Under the pieces are notes generated by a model. That model was not told the origin of the DNA. It was given only the letters and a program-made list of their open reading frames with translations, and made no database searches. Positions 1 to 7,814 of a DNA stretch of 22,472 bases are shown in pieces (position 1 is the stretch's first letter; every line of letters starts with the position of its first letter). Position numbers and translations under genes: made by a program. The stretch spans positions 1 through 22,472 of the forward strand of contig CABZNM010000012.1 of assembly GCA_902527075.1 (NCBI GenBank), written 5' to 3'. This DNA is from an uncultured Pelagibacteraceae bacterium (lineage in GTDB: Bacteria; Pseudomonadota; Alphaproteobacteria; Pelagibacterales; AG-422-B15).

Positions 1-2
1 GA

Positions 3-536
3 AATGACCAATCAATAGGTTTATTTTTAGGTACTGCCATACATGAAACAGCCCAGGTGGCTGGGGCAGGTTTAATTTATGCCCAGCAATTTGACTCACC
101 GCAAACTCTTGATTTTGCAACAGTGACTAAGCTTGTCAGGAATGTGAGCATGATAATAGTGATACCACTTATGGGCTATTTGTATCTTAGTAATGAGGAA
201 AAGAAGACAGGTAGCAGTTTTTCAATTCTTAAAGTTTTTCCAATATTTATATTGGGATTTATTTTATTAGGTATTATTAGAACTTTTGGTGACTATAGCA
301 TAGCAAATGAACAAAGAGCCTTATTCTTTCTAGATGAAAAAACATGGCTCGAGACGATCAATTCTATCAAATTAATTGCCGAAGTTTCTCTTGGTGTAGC
401 AATGTCCGCTGTTGGATTAAGCACAAAATTAAGTTCTTTTAGAGAACTTGGCATCAAACCTTTTTATTTAGGTTTCATTGCAGCATTCTGCGTAGGTGTG
501 ATCAGTTTTATTGGAGTAAATCTTTTTGTCATCTAG
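3..536 (+). CDS. YeiH-family putative sulfate exporter, 3' part
   Basis: The reading frame is open from the window edge to the TAG at 534-536, so the true start lies upstream; the GTG at 57-59 is only an internal codon. The visible 177 residues begin with a stretch reading GTAIHETAQVAGAG, which is characteristic of the YeiH/UPF0324 (Cons_hypoth698) family of polytopic inner-membrane proteins, usually about 330-350 residues long. What is visible is therefore roughly the C-terminal half, with several hydrophobic segments, including one near the middle and two at the C-terminal end. The family is labelled 'putative sulfate exporter' by homology; transport has rarely been shown directly. Its 3' end overlaps the convergent GST gene by 8 bases. 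A role in disposing of sulfite or sulfate from taurine is possible, but it lies about 13 kb from xsc. Confidence 0.85.
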   Translation, partial: NDQSIGLFLGTAIHETAQVAGAGLIYAQQFDSPQTLDFATVTKLVRNVSMIIVIPLMGYLYLSNEEKKTGSSFSILKVFPIFILGFILLGIIRTFGDYSIANEQRALFFLDEKTWLETINSIKLIAEVSLGVAMSAVGLSTKLSSFRELGIKPFYLGFIAAFCVGVISFIGVNLFVI

Positions 537-1461
537 CAAAATTCTTCTTTATTTCATGATACATAAAACTTAAATTTTTCACATTTTTAATCGATCTCTG
601 TAGCCCCATTACTCCGGTATTAACTTTTTTGTTTTGGAAGTTCGTTATTCCGTCAATAAAGCATTTTCTTTTCTTTAATCGTTCATAGTAGCTTTCAATA
701 TTTGAATACGTATGAAGTATATGAACAAGAAGTTGTAATTCTTCTAGCCTGTGCAATATAACCGCCCAAGAAATATCTGCTAAGCCAAAGTCATTTCCCA
801 TTATCCATTCTTTATTATTGATTTGAACATCTAATTCTTTCAAATGTTGATTTAAATTCTTGCTTGCTCTTAGTGATATTCGATATAATGGAGTGCTTTT
901 TCTATATGAAAAGTATCCAAGTAATTTAAACAATAAAAAATTTACTGCTCTAAACTTTATTGGATGTTTAATCATATACGGAAGAAATTTAAGAATACTT
1001 ATATTTCTCAGCATGCTTATAAAAAGTGGTGGTGTTAATAAGGAAACACAGTTGCCAGCATATTGATCTAGATTATTTATGGGTTCACCAATAAGTGAAG
1101 CTTTCCTTATCCAGCTTTTTTCATCATCATTAATAATTAACTTATCATTTTTGTGTTCATTTAAATATTTTATCTGTTCATGAGACTCATATATTGGATA
1201 TCCATTGTGAAGTAGAACAGGTACTGTTACTTTTGGATTGATCTTCTTAAAATACTTGCTCAAATTTTCAGCATCACCAGTTTCAATAATATTAACGTGC
1301 TTTGATTTATAATGAATGTCTGCTTCAGACATACAGATCCTAACTTTTCTTGAACAAAGTGAAAATTCATTATGATAGAGAACCCACTCATCACTGGTCT
1401 CAATAACTTTGAATGATTGTTTACCTGAAAGAATCTCTAAATTTTTATTTTTTGTTTTCAT
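529..1461 (-). CDS. Glutathione S-transferase family protein, long form
   Basis: The 310-residue protein has a thioredoxin-fold GST N-terminal domain at about residues 28-105. The segment FSLCSRKVRICMSE (33-46) is the active-site helix region with Ser34/Cys36/Ser37 candidates, followed by the cis-proline in VTVPVL (Pro81) and the glutathione gamma-glutamyl site Glu92-Ser93. The remainder is a helical C-terminal domain that is longer than in ordinary 200-240 residue GSTs. The start lies inside the end of the preceding CMD gene (17-base overlap), so the two are probably translationally coupled. It is the last gene of the minus-strand operon with FAH, FAD monooxygenase and CMD genes. In comparable aromatic pathways a GST acts as maleylpyruvate or maleylacetoacetate isomerase, or as a reductive dehalogenase; an isomerase role is my inference and cannot be settled from motifs. 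Confidence 0.85.
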   Translation of the reverse strand: MKTKNKNLEILSGKQSFKVIETSDEWVLYHNEFSLCSRKVRICMSEADIHYKSKHVNIIETGDAENLSKYFKKINPKVTVPVLLHNGYPIYESHEQIKYLNEHKNDKLIINDDEKSWIRKASLIGEPINNLDQYAGNCVSLLTPPLFISMLRNISILKFLPYMIKHPIKFRAVNFLLFKLLGYFSYRKSTPLYRISLRASKNLNQHLKELDVQINNKEWIMGNDFGLADISWAVILHRLEELQLLVHILHTYSNIESYYERLKKRKCFIDGITNFQNKKVNTGVMGLQRSIKNVKNLSFMYHEIKKNFAR

Positions 1462-1819
1462 CAGAGTCCCAGACTCTATTTAACATTTGGCTTGCCGATA
1501 CTGCTGTTGGAAATCCACTGTAAAATGCAACATGAGTTATCATTTCTTCAATTTTCTCTTTTTTTATGCCTAAATTTTTTGCCCCTCGTATATGAGATTT
1601 TAATTCATTCTCTCTATTTAGAGCCACTAAAACAGTGAGTGTGATCATGCTTCTTTCTTCTAGTGACAGCTGTTCAGTTCTTGACCAAACTGTTCCATAT
1701 AACATGTCTATTATTTGCTTGAGTAAACTTTTTGAAACTGGAGTATCTTCATTTTTAAGGAGATCCATTTTCTTTAAAATTTCTAACCCTTTTTTTCTAT
1801 CTTGATCGTCTAATGGCAT
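1445..1819 (-). CDS. Carboxymuconolactone decarboxylase (CMD) family protein
   Basis: This 124-residue protein matches the CMD/PcaC fold: an alpha-helical domain with the SLEERSMITLTVLVALNRENELKSHIRGA block (about 52-80) and THVAFYSGFPTAVSA (95-109). It has His76 and His96 at positions typical of the PcaC-like branch and contains no cysteine at all, so it is not an AhpD-type CxxC peroxidase. It starts with ATG 30 bases after the FAD monooxygenase stop and overlaps the GST start by 17 bases, placing it in the same transcript. PcaC decarboxylates 4-carboxymuconolactone in the beta-ketoadipate pathway, but no other protocatechuate-branch gene is present here, so the substrate is unknown. Family confidence is high; reaction unassigned. 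Confidence 0.85.
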   Translation of the reverse strand: MPLDDQDRKKGLEILKKMDLLKNEDTPVSKSLLKQIIDMLYGTVWSRTEQLSLEERSMITLTVLVALNRENELKSHIRGAKNLGIKKEKIEEMITHVAFYSGFPTAVSASQMLNRVWDSDENKK

Positions 1820-1849
1820 ATTTATAGTTTAATCTTAAACAAAAGAGTT

Positions 1850-3460
1850 TCAATTAAATTCAATTTTCTCTCTCATATTATCGAATACTTCATTAATTAT
1901 CATTTCGAGACTGTCGTTATTTTTGAAGTGGAGTAAATCAAAAACGTACTTATCTGGTCTCAAAATAACTCCATTACATTTATATTTATCACAATATATT
2001 TTCATATCCGTGTGTGTTTCTTCACAAGCAATGTATCCTTTACAGCTTGAATGATCATTACTGTCAGTAATATTTATAATTTTAAAGTTGTGCTTATTTA
2101 TTAGCTCTAAATTTTTTTCTGAAATTTTTTTACTACCATTAAAATTATTTAAAATTATCCCAAAGTTTTTTTCTAAGACTTTATCAGTGCTCACAACTCT
2201 TCCATCATGAAGACGAACATTTATTTCATTAAAATAGTACCTTTCGATAGAAACATTCTTTATTTTTGGCATTTTATGTACACCTGAACCTAAGCGGTTA
2301 CCGTTTAGCACAGGAAATACATTTTCTTTACCTTTAAAATAACTCTGTGTTCTTAGTAATGTGTTTCTAATAAATGCTTTAAATTTACTTTTAGCATTTA
2401 TAATCCCGCCCATTTTTATAGCTCCTCTTGTTATACGTGCAACATGTGGTTTTCTCTCTGACTCATAGGTGCGTAATATTTTCTCTGAATAAAGTCCTTT
2501 CAGTACTCCATTGATTTTCCATAATAAATTCTCTGCGTCTCTGCAACCTGAATTCATGCCTTGTCCCATGAAAGGTGGCATTTGATGAGCAGCATCACCG
2601 AGAAGAAATATATTTTTATCATTCCATTTTACAGCATTGGCCGCATGAAATGTGTAGACTGCTGTTCTAGAAAATTCGACTTCATTATCACCTAGCCACT
2701 GATCAATATACTTCTTAAATACTCCCTCTTTTTGTATCTCATCAATAGAGTCACCGGGCATGAAGGCTATTTCAAATCTAAAGCAATTTTCGACACCTTG
2801 AATGATCGTCGTTGGTCTTGATGGGTTGCAAAATTGAATTGCATCGACATTTGTAAAGCAATCAAAACAATTTTTGGTATATCCATCAACTACCATCCAT
2901 GTTTCATCTGCATCGAGGCTTTTTAATTCTATTTTGTTAAGCTTTCGAATTGTACTATTTGCCCCATCACAAGCTAGCAAATATTTGCTGTTAGTCTCAA
3001 ATTCTTGACCAGTATTAATATCTTTATATGTACAGCCAACTATACCATTTGACTGAGAAATACCTAAAATTTTGTTTCCAGTTTTAATGGTATTAGTTTT
3101 ATATTTTTTTGCATTTTGTCTATGTGCTTCATCGAATTGAGGTTGATGAATAAATAATATTGAATGTTGATAATTATAAGTATCAAAGCCGTCCATTGTA
3201 ATTTTTAAAATTGATTTTTTATTTGCATCTTGATTATCTACTCCTCTTATTTTTCTGGTCTTTACTTTTGTACTGAAATCACAATGAGCCATTGCTCTTT
3301 GACATTCTGCATCCCAAGTAATTGCTCTAGGTAGGGGGTATGCCTCTTTTTCTTTATCTAAAATTAGAGCTTTTATACCGTAATAACCAAGTAGATTTGC
3401 GCATGTTTCACCTACAGGTCCATAGCCAGCTACAATGACATCATATTCAGTTTCAATCAC
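1850..3460 (-). CDS. FAD-dependent aromatic-ring monooxygenase (MhpA/PcpB-like)
   Basis: The 536-residue protein is a class A flavoprotein monooxygenase. Visible motifs are the N-terminal dinucleotide-binding GYGPVG (12-17), a CDGANST block at mid-protein typical of the DG motif, and the FAD ribityl-binding LLGDAAHQMPPFMGQGMNSG segment around Asp289. A C-terminal region of about 150 residues after the FAD domains suggests the thioredoxin-like tail seen in phenol hydroxylase, MhpA and PcpB relatives, and the length agrees with them. Such enzymes use NAD(P)H and oxygen to hydroxylate an electron-rich ring. Translation starts at GTG (3458-3460), 5 bases after the FAH stop, so the genes are tightly coupled. 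The downstream CMD and GST genes and the divergent VOC gene fit a ring-hydroxylation and cleavage route. The substrate cannot be read from the sequence. Confidence 0.88.
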   Translation of the reverse strand: MIETEYDVIVAGYGPVGETCANLLGYYGIKALILDKEKEAYPLPRAITWDAECQRAMAHCDFSTKVKTRKIRGVDNQDANKKSILKITMDGFDTYNYQHSILFIHQPQFDEAHRQNAKKYKTNTIKTGNKILGISQSNGIVGCTYKDINTGQEFETNSKYLLACDGANSTIRKLNKIELKSLDADETWMVVDGYTKNCFDCFTNVDAIQFCNPSRPTTIIQGVENCFRFEIAFMPGDSIDEIQKEGVFKKYIDQWLGDNEVEFSRTAVYTFHAANAVKWNDKNIFLLGDAAHQMPPFMGQGMNSGCRDAENLLWKINGVLKGLYSEKILRTYESERKPHVARITRGAIKMGGIINAKSKFKAFIRNTLLRTQSYFKGKENVFPVLNGNRLGSGVHKMPKIKNVSIERYYFNEINVRLHDGRVVSTDKVLEKNFGIILNNFNGSKKISEKNLELINKHNFKIINITDSNDHSSCKGYIACEETHTDMKIYCDKYKCNGVILRPDKYVFDLLHFKNNDSLEMIINEVFDNMREKIEFN

Positions 3461-3465
3461 GTGAT

Positions 3466-4359
3466 CTAATACAAGGGCGTCTCTTGTGGTTCTTCAATTA
3501 CTTTATTTTTTATGAAGCCCAGTTTTTCAATTTCAATTTTTATTTCATCTCCAGCTACAAGCCAATTCCTTTTCATCACTGCAGAACCAGCGGGTGTTCC
3601 AGTTGGAATTAAGTCACCAGGTTCAAGTGTGAATGCGGTTGATAAGTATTCAACTAAAGAAAAACAATCAAATATAAGATCATTTGTATTTGCTGATTGA
3701 CGCAGCTCGCCATTGACATGCGTTTCTAATTGTAAATTATGTGGATTACCCACCTCATCACTTGTCACTAGATAGGGACCAAACGGACAATGAGTATCCC
3801 ATGATTTTCCCATTGTCATTGTCATTGGCGGCCCACGCATTTGCCAATCTCTTATAGTAACATCATTAACAATAGTATAACCGTAAATCACACTACTTGC
3901 TTTATCGTAAGGTACATGACGACATTTTTTACCAATAACAAAACCAAGTTCGCCTTCATAATCTAAGAATTCTGATGCACGAGGTCTATGAATTGAATCA
4001 TACGGACCATTCACAGAGCTATTTTGTTTATTAAATATATTTGGATATTTTTCTTGTGCTTTACCGATTGTCTTAGCAGCAGTTTGTGCTACCTCATCTT
4101 TATGTTCTTTGTAGTTCAGTCCAACAGCAAGAATTTTACTTGGCTTTGAAATTGGAGCTAATAATTTAATTTGATTTATTGATAGTTCATTTTCAGGTTT
4201 TTCAATCAAATCATTTGCTTTATCTAATCCTTCTTCACCAAGCTTAATAAATTCAATCATTTCACTTGGTAGCGGAGAATTAGAAAAATCGATTACATGG
4301 TCACCCTTAACGGCCCCAATGGAAATATGACTATTATCTTTAAAAGTAACTAGTTTCAC
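3466..4359 (-). CDS. Fumarylacetoacetate hydrolase (FAH) family protein
   Basis: The 297-residue protein is a bacterial FAH-fold hydrolase/isomerase. It shows the catalytic LNYKEH motif (81-86, His86), the metal-binding LDYEGELGFVIG block with Glu135 and Glu137, Asp166 in IVNDVTIRDWQ, and the late PTGTPAG loop. Members hydrolyse C-C bonds in acylpyruvates such as fumarylpyruvate, or decarboxylate/isomerise catechol meta-cleavage products, with Mg or Mn. The start codon is GTG at 4357-4359, with no clear Shine-Dalgarno site upstream. It is the first gene of the minus-strand operon and is divergent from the VOC gene across a 58-base gap. The VOC-type ring cleavage enzyme opposite makes a ring-cleavage product hydrolase the most sensible role. 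Confidence 0.9.
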   Translation of the reverse strand: MKLVTFKDNSHISIGAVKGDHVIDFSNSPLPSEMIEFIKLGEEGLDKANDLIEKPENELSINQIKLLAPISKPSKILAVGLNYKEHKDEVAQTAAKTIGKAQEKYPNIFNKQNSSVNGPYDSIHRPRASEFLDYEGELGFVIGKKCRHVPYDKASSVIYGYTIVNDVTIRDWQMRGPPMTMTMGKSWDTHCPFGPYLVTSDEVGNPHNLQLETHVNGELRQSANTNDLIFDCFSLVEYLSTAFTLEPGDLIPTGTPAGSAVMKRNWLVAGDEIKIEIEKLGFIKNKVIEEPQETPLY

Positions 4360-4382
4360 TACTTAAATTTTAATTTATAATT

Positions 4383-4411
4383 TTGATTTATGTATAAAGT
4401 AACATTATAAA
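4383..4411 (+). promoter_or_regulatory. Predicted sigma70-type promoter for a leaderless VOC-gene transcript
   Basis: TTGATT at 4383-4388 and TATAAA at 4406-4411 are separated by 17 bases, close to the bacterial consensus. Transcription would begin about seven bases after the -10 box, at or within a base or two of the ATG at 4418. No Shine-Dalgarno-like purine tract lies between the two, so the mRNA is predicted to be leaderless. The region is AT-rich, so chance matches are a real risk. Confidence 0.45.
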
Positions 4412-4417
4412 TAGCGT

Positions 4418-5113
4418 ATGGGCAATAAAGATATTACAACTAATTTTAAGCTGTATAAAAAATTTAGGTCTCCACATTCACCAGATCAGCTTCATCACAT
4501 TGCATTTAAAACAACTAACTACGATGCAATGGTAAAGTTTTATACTAATTTATTTGGTTGTGAACCGATGTATTATAGTGAAGATATTACATTCTTGGCA
4601 TTTGATGAAGAGCATCATCGAATTGCAATTGCAAATACTGCACCTGCTTTAAAAAGAATTCCATTCATTGCAAAACTAATTTTAAGTTTGAAAAATTGGT
4701 TACATCGAAATACTCCAGATGTAGTTGGCCTTGATCATGTTTCTTATCGAATGACTCCGATTGAAAAATGGTTTGAATTTTACAATAATGCCAAGAAAAG
4801 GGGTTTAAAACCGTACTGGACCATTAACCATGGATGGATAAGTGGAATGTACTACAAAGATCCAGATGGTAATTTAGTAGAATTATTTTATGAACATTGG
4901 AAAAATGAAGAAGAATTTGAAAAAGCAGTGACTGACGGAGGATTTCCTGAGGAGCCAGTTGGAACCAATATGGATATAGATATTTTATACAAGATGTATC
5001 AAGAAGGCGCAGACTATGAGACACTTATAAAGAAGGGAAACACTGTTCCCGAGGGCAAATTACCTGTTTCTGGCATAGAGGCTGCAGTCAAAATGACAAA
5101 AAAGTATAAGTAA
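4418..5113 (+). CDS. VOC-superfamily (glyoxalase/extradiol dioxygenase-like) metalloprotein
   Basis: The 231-residue protein carries one pair of vicinal-oxygen-chelate modules. The first begins at LHHIAFKTTNYDAMVKFY (25-42) and the second at LDHVSYRM; a GMYYKDPDGNLVELFYEH block closes the metal site. Likely ligands are His27, His107 and Glu155, the 2-His-1-Glu set of type I extradiol ring-cleavage dioxygenases, so the metal site looks intact. The last 60 residues are an acidic helical tail with no recognised domain. It heads the plus-strand gene run and diverges from the FAH/monooxygenase operon. Cleavage of a catechol or hydroquinone made by the monooxygenase is an inference; VOC proteins also include glyoxalases, epimerases and fosfomycin-type transferases, and motifs alone do not separate them. 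Confidence 0.85.
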   Translation: MGNKDITTNFKLYKKFRSPHSPDQLHHIAFKTTNYDAMVKFYTNLFGCEPMYYSEDITFLAFDEEHHRIAIANTAPALKRIPFIAKLILSLKNWLHRNTPDVVGLDHVSYRMTPIEKWFEFYNNAKKRGLKPYWTINHGWISGMYYKDPDGNLVELFYEHWKNEEEFEKAVTDGGFPEEPVGTNMDIDILYKMYQEGADYETLIKKGNTVPEGKLPVSGIEAAVKMTKKYK

Positions 5114-5116
5114 TAC

Positions 5117-5635
5117 ATGGATCTTTACGAAGCCAACTCTTTTCTCAGAGTGACCTTTACCATCATAACCATATTACTAACTGTTGGACCTACAGTTGCA
5201 GATTTCAATAAAACGCATGCCACTCATCCTAAATGGATTGGTCATGCAAGATTTCATGTTGTATGGCAAGTATTGGGGTTCTATCCTGTAGCATTTATTA
5301 ATCTAATTATTTTGTGGTATCACATACCAAATTTTTATTACCCATATCAAATTTATTTGTGGTTAATTTGGTTTTTTGGTTTTGTTTTTTCATTTTTTTT
5401 AACAATGTTTTTTATGCCTTTATTTAAAGGAACTTTATCAGATCTTGGTGGAAGAGTTCCTTTTAAATACACATTTGGAAGTAAATTAAAACTACTTCCG
5501 TTTAACAAAGATAAACATTTGCCATTCAAAATAAACAATGAAATTAAAGTAGTTTACGTAGACGAAAATTTACATAATTTAATTCTTCCAACTGTAATTG
5601 TAATTTTAACTTTTATTTTTTTCCTTCAAGTTTAA
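5117..5635 (+). CDS. Uncharacterised multi-pass membrane protein with HARFH signature
   Basis: This 172-residue protein has about four hydrophobic segments: near residues 10-28, 48-66, 78-102 and 155-171. Between the first two lies ADFNKTHATHPKWIGHARFH, a histidine-rich conserved-looking loop that I associate with an uncharacterised family (possibly DUF6640, from memory). The gene starts three bases after the VOC stop and ends nine bases before the LysE gene, so it is part of the same transcript. The clustered His and Asp residues next to a membrane segment could bind a metal or haem, but that is speculation. No function is assigned. Confidence 0.75.
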   Translation: MDLYEANSFLRVTFTIITILLTVGPTVADFNKTHATHPKWIGHARFHVVWQVLGFYPVAFINLIILWYHIPNFYYPYQIYLWLIWFFGFVFSFFLTMFFMPLFKGTLSDLGGRVPFKYTFGSKLKLLPFNKDKHLPFKINNEIKVVYVDENLHNLILPTVIVILTFIFFLQV

Positions 5636-5644
5636 TTAACAATT

Positions 5645-6262
5645 ATGATTGAGTATTTTATTCCACTATTAATACTTTGTATTGTCCAGTCTGGGACACC
5701 AGGGCCAAATAATATTATGCTCACTGCTTCTGGAAAAAATTTTGGATACATAAAGACAATCCCGCATATGCTTGGAGTTGTACTTGGCTTTTTGTCATTG
5801 ATACTTGTTTTTGGGCTTGGTTTGACAGTTATATTTTCAAAATACCCAATTATACAATTCATTCTCAGGATCGTTGGTTCGATATACCTTTTATATTTGT
5901 CTTATCGTATTTACACATCGGTCAATACTGAAGATTTATCAAAATCTAAACCAATAACATTTATGGAGTCATCATTGTTTCAGTATGTAAATCCAAAAGG
6001 TGTAATGATGGCAATCACAACTATTTCTATTTATACAGATCATATAAATTTCAAATTCATAAACAGCTTTAATGAGGGAATGATCTACATTTTAATTGCA
6101 TTCACTATTTCAAATATTATTGCCGTGATAACCTGGACTTCAGTTGGTGTCTTTATTGGTCAATTTATTAAGTCAGCGAGTGGTATAAAGATATTTAATG
6201 CACTTATGGCATTTTTGCTGGTTTTAACAATAATTTGGATTAATTTAGATTTAGCATCATGA
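5645..6262 (+). CDS. LysE/RhtB-family amino-acid or metabolite exporter
   Basis: The 205-residue integral membrane protein has the family length and about six hydrophobic segments. The diagnostic TPGPNN motif sits at residues 18-23, and the QYVNPKGVMMAI block matches the second conserved half of the RhtB/LysE family. These proteins export amino acids and related small molecules across the inner membrane. Its stop overlaps the next start as ATGA at 6259-6262, indicating translational coupling. The exported compound cannot be inferred; placement in the VOC gene run suggests it relieves accumulation of an intermediate or unrelated amino acid. Confidence 0.9.
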   Translation: MIEYFIPLLILCIVQSGTPGPNNIMLTASGKNFGYIKTIPHMLGVVLGFLSLILVFGLGLTVIFSKYPIIQFILRIVGSIYLLYLSYRIYTSVNTEDLSKSKPITFMESSLFQYVNPKGVMMAITTISIYTDHINFKFINSFNEGMIYILIAFTISNIIAVITWTSVGVFIGQFIKSASGIKIFNALMAFLLVLTIIWINLDLAS

Positions 6263-6855
6263 CAAATAAAAATCTTATTTTTAATTTAGTGGTTTTCCAT
6301 TGTTTCATTATTGGAATATCTAATTACCTAGTGCAGTTTCCGATTAGTTTTGCAGGATTTGATTTTACTATTGCAACTTTTACTTTCCCCTTCATCATAT
6401 TAGCTACTGATTTAACAGTGAGATTATCTGGTTCGAGAGAAGCAAGACGGATTATTATTTTTGCATTCATACCAGCATTCATTATTTCTTATTACTTTGC
6501 AGATATTCGAATTGCAATTGCGTCAGTTGCCGCTTACGCACTTGGGCAGCTGTTAGATGTATTTGTTTTTTCTAAAATGAGAAATAAATTTAACGAGACA
6601 GGCTTAAAAATGAGCAGGTACTGGTTTGCCGCTCCATCCATTAGTACTTTTTTTGCACAATTAATAGATACTTATCTATTCTATGGTGTCGCATTTTACC
6701 AAGGTAAAGATGAGTTCATGCGTGATAATTGGATCAATATTGCAACAAACGATTTTATGTTTAAATTAATCATTTGTTATTTGGCCTTTTTACCGATGTA
6801 TTTTGTAATTTTAAATAGTCTTTTTTCATTCATTAGAAGAAGAGCCTCCACATGA
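6259..6855 (+). CDS. YhhQ-family queuosine-precursor transporter
   Basis: The 198-residue membrane protein matches the YhhQ/VUT_1 family: hydrophobic helices throughout, an early FTFPFIILATDLTVRLSGSREARR segment, and RYWFAAPSISTFFAQLIDTYLFYG at about residues 120-143. Characterised members import 7-cyano-7-deazaguanine (preQ0) or preQ1 for queuosine modification of tRNA. It is joined to its neighbours by ATGA overlaps at both ends (6259-6262 and 6852-6855), so it is expressed with the exporter before it and the hydrolase after it. No queuosine biosynthesis gene is present in the window, consistent with a salvage role. Family assignment is strong; substrate is inferred from family. Confidence 0.88.
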   Translation: MTNKNLIFNLVVFHCFIIGISNYLVQFPISFAGFDFTIATFTFPFIILATDLTVRLSGSREARRIIIFAFIPAFIISYYFADIRIAIASVAAYALGQLLDVFVFSKMRNKFNETGLKMSRYWFAAPSISTFFAQLIDTYLFYGVAFYQGKDEFMRDNWINIATNDFMFKLIICYLAFLPMYFVILNSLFSFIRRRAST

Positions 6856-7814
6856 TTTTTGAAAAGCTTTGTACAGAAGCTTTTGATGAGAGGAATATAT
6901 CAAAAGATATTCACGAGATGAATGATCATATAAAAAGCCTCCTAGCTAATGCGCCACCCTCTCATGAAATTCCATTTGAAGTATTGCAAGATATAAGAAG
7001 AAAAGGTGGAGGTTTACTTGCATTTCAACAGTATTCAGAAAAAGCTGAAAACATACAGGTCAATTACGGTAATCATAAAGTGATGATAAGAATTTTTAAT
7101 CATGATAGTCCTGACTTTGTATATTTACATATTCATGGTGGAGGTCATTGTATTGGTGCTGCAGATATGCAAGACCAGTCCCTAGAAAAAATTTCAAGTG
7201 ATCTTAATTGTGCAGTGGTCAGTGTAGAATATAGACTTGCACCAGCAAATCCATATCCAGCTGCCCCTGATGATTGCGAAGCTGCAGCAATTTGGTTGAT
7301 AGAAAATTCCAAGAGTCAATTTAATACTGAAAAAATAGTGATTGGCGGTGAATCAGCAGGTGCAAACTTATCCGCAGTTACACTTCAAAGACTCAAGAGT
7401 AAGGGACTTTTAGATAATGTTAAGGGAGCAAATCTTATTTATGGTTCTTATGACGCTCGACTTACACCAAGCACTTTGAGACAGCAAGGTTCAGATGAAA
7501 TTTTCTTACTGTCATATGAAATGATAAGAAAATTTAGGGATTCCTACTTTCAAGGCAATTTAGATTTGAGTTTAACTGACATTTCTCCCATTCGTGGAGA
7601 TTTATTTGGAATGCCGCCTGCATTATTTACAGTTGGCACGAGGGACTTATTGTTGGACGATACATTATTTATGTATGGCCGATGGTTAAGCCATGGCGCT
7701 AACGCAGAAATTATAATAATTCCTGGAGCAGATCATGCATTTAATGCATTTCCATCTGATACCACAACACAGGTTGAAAATAAAATTTATGATTTTATAA
7801 AATCAGTTATTTAA
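6852..7814 (+). CDS. Alpha/beta hydrolase, hormone-sensitive-lipase (HSL) type
   Basis: The 320-residue enzyme has the HSL-type oxyanion motif HGGG at 95-98, the nucleophile elbow GESAG with Ser168, and the rest of the triad as Asp265 (TRDLLLDD) and His295 (GADHAF). It also has the YRLAPANPYPAAPDD block typical of this family. No signal peptide is visible, so it is cytoplasmic. These enzymes hydrolyse short-chain esters or lactones. It starts within the yhhQ stop (ATGA), the end of a five-gene run starting with the VOC protein, and might hydrolyse an ester or lactone arising in that route. Its last 12 bases overlap the convergent patatin gene. Confidence 0.92.
   Translation: MIFEKLCTEAFDERNISKDIHEMNDHIKSLLANAPPSHEIPFEVLQDIRRKGGGLLAFQQYSEKAENIQVNYGNHKVMIRIFNHDSPDFVYLHIHGGGHCIGAADMQDQSLEKISSDLNCAVVSVEYRLAPANPYPAAPDDCEAAAIWLIENSKSQFNTEKIVIGGESAGANLSAVTLQRLKSKGLLDNVKGANLIYGSYDARLTPSTLRQQGSDEIFLLSYEMIRKFRDSYFQGNLDLSLTDISPIRGDLFGMPPALFTVGTRDLLLDDTLFMYGRWLSHGANAEIIIIPGADHAFNAFPSDTTTQVENKIYDFIKSVI

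Noticed and set aside
57..536. A complete 159-residue gene starting at GTG 57.
   Set aside because: The frame is open upstream to base 3 with family-typical residues, so this is an internal codon of a truncated gene.
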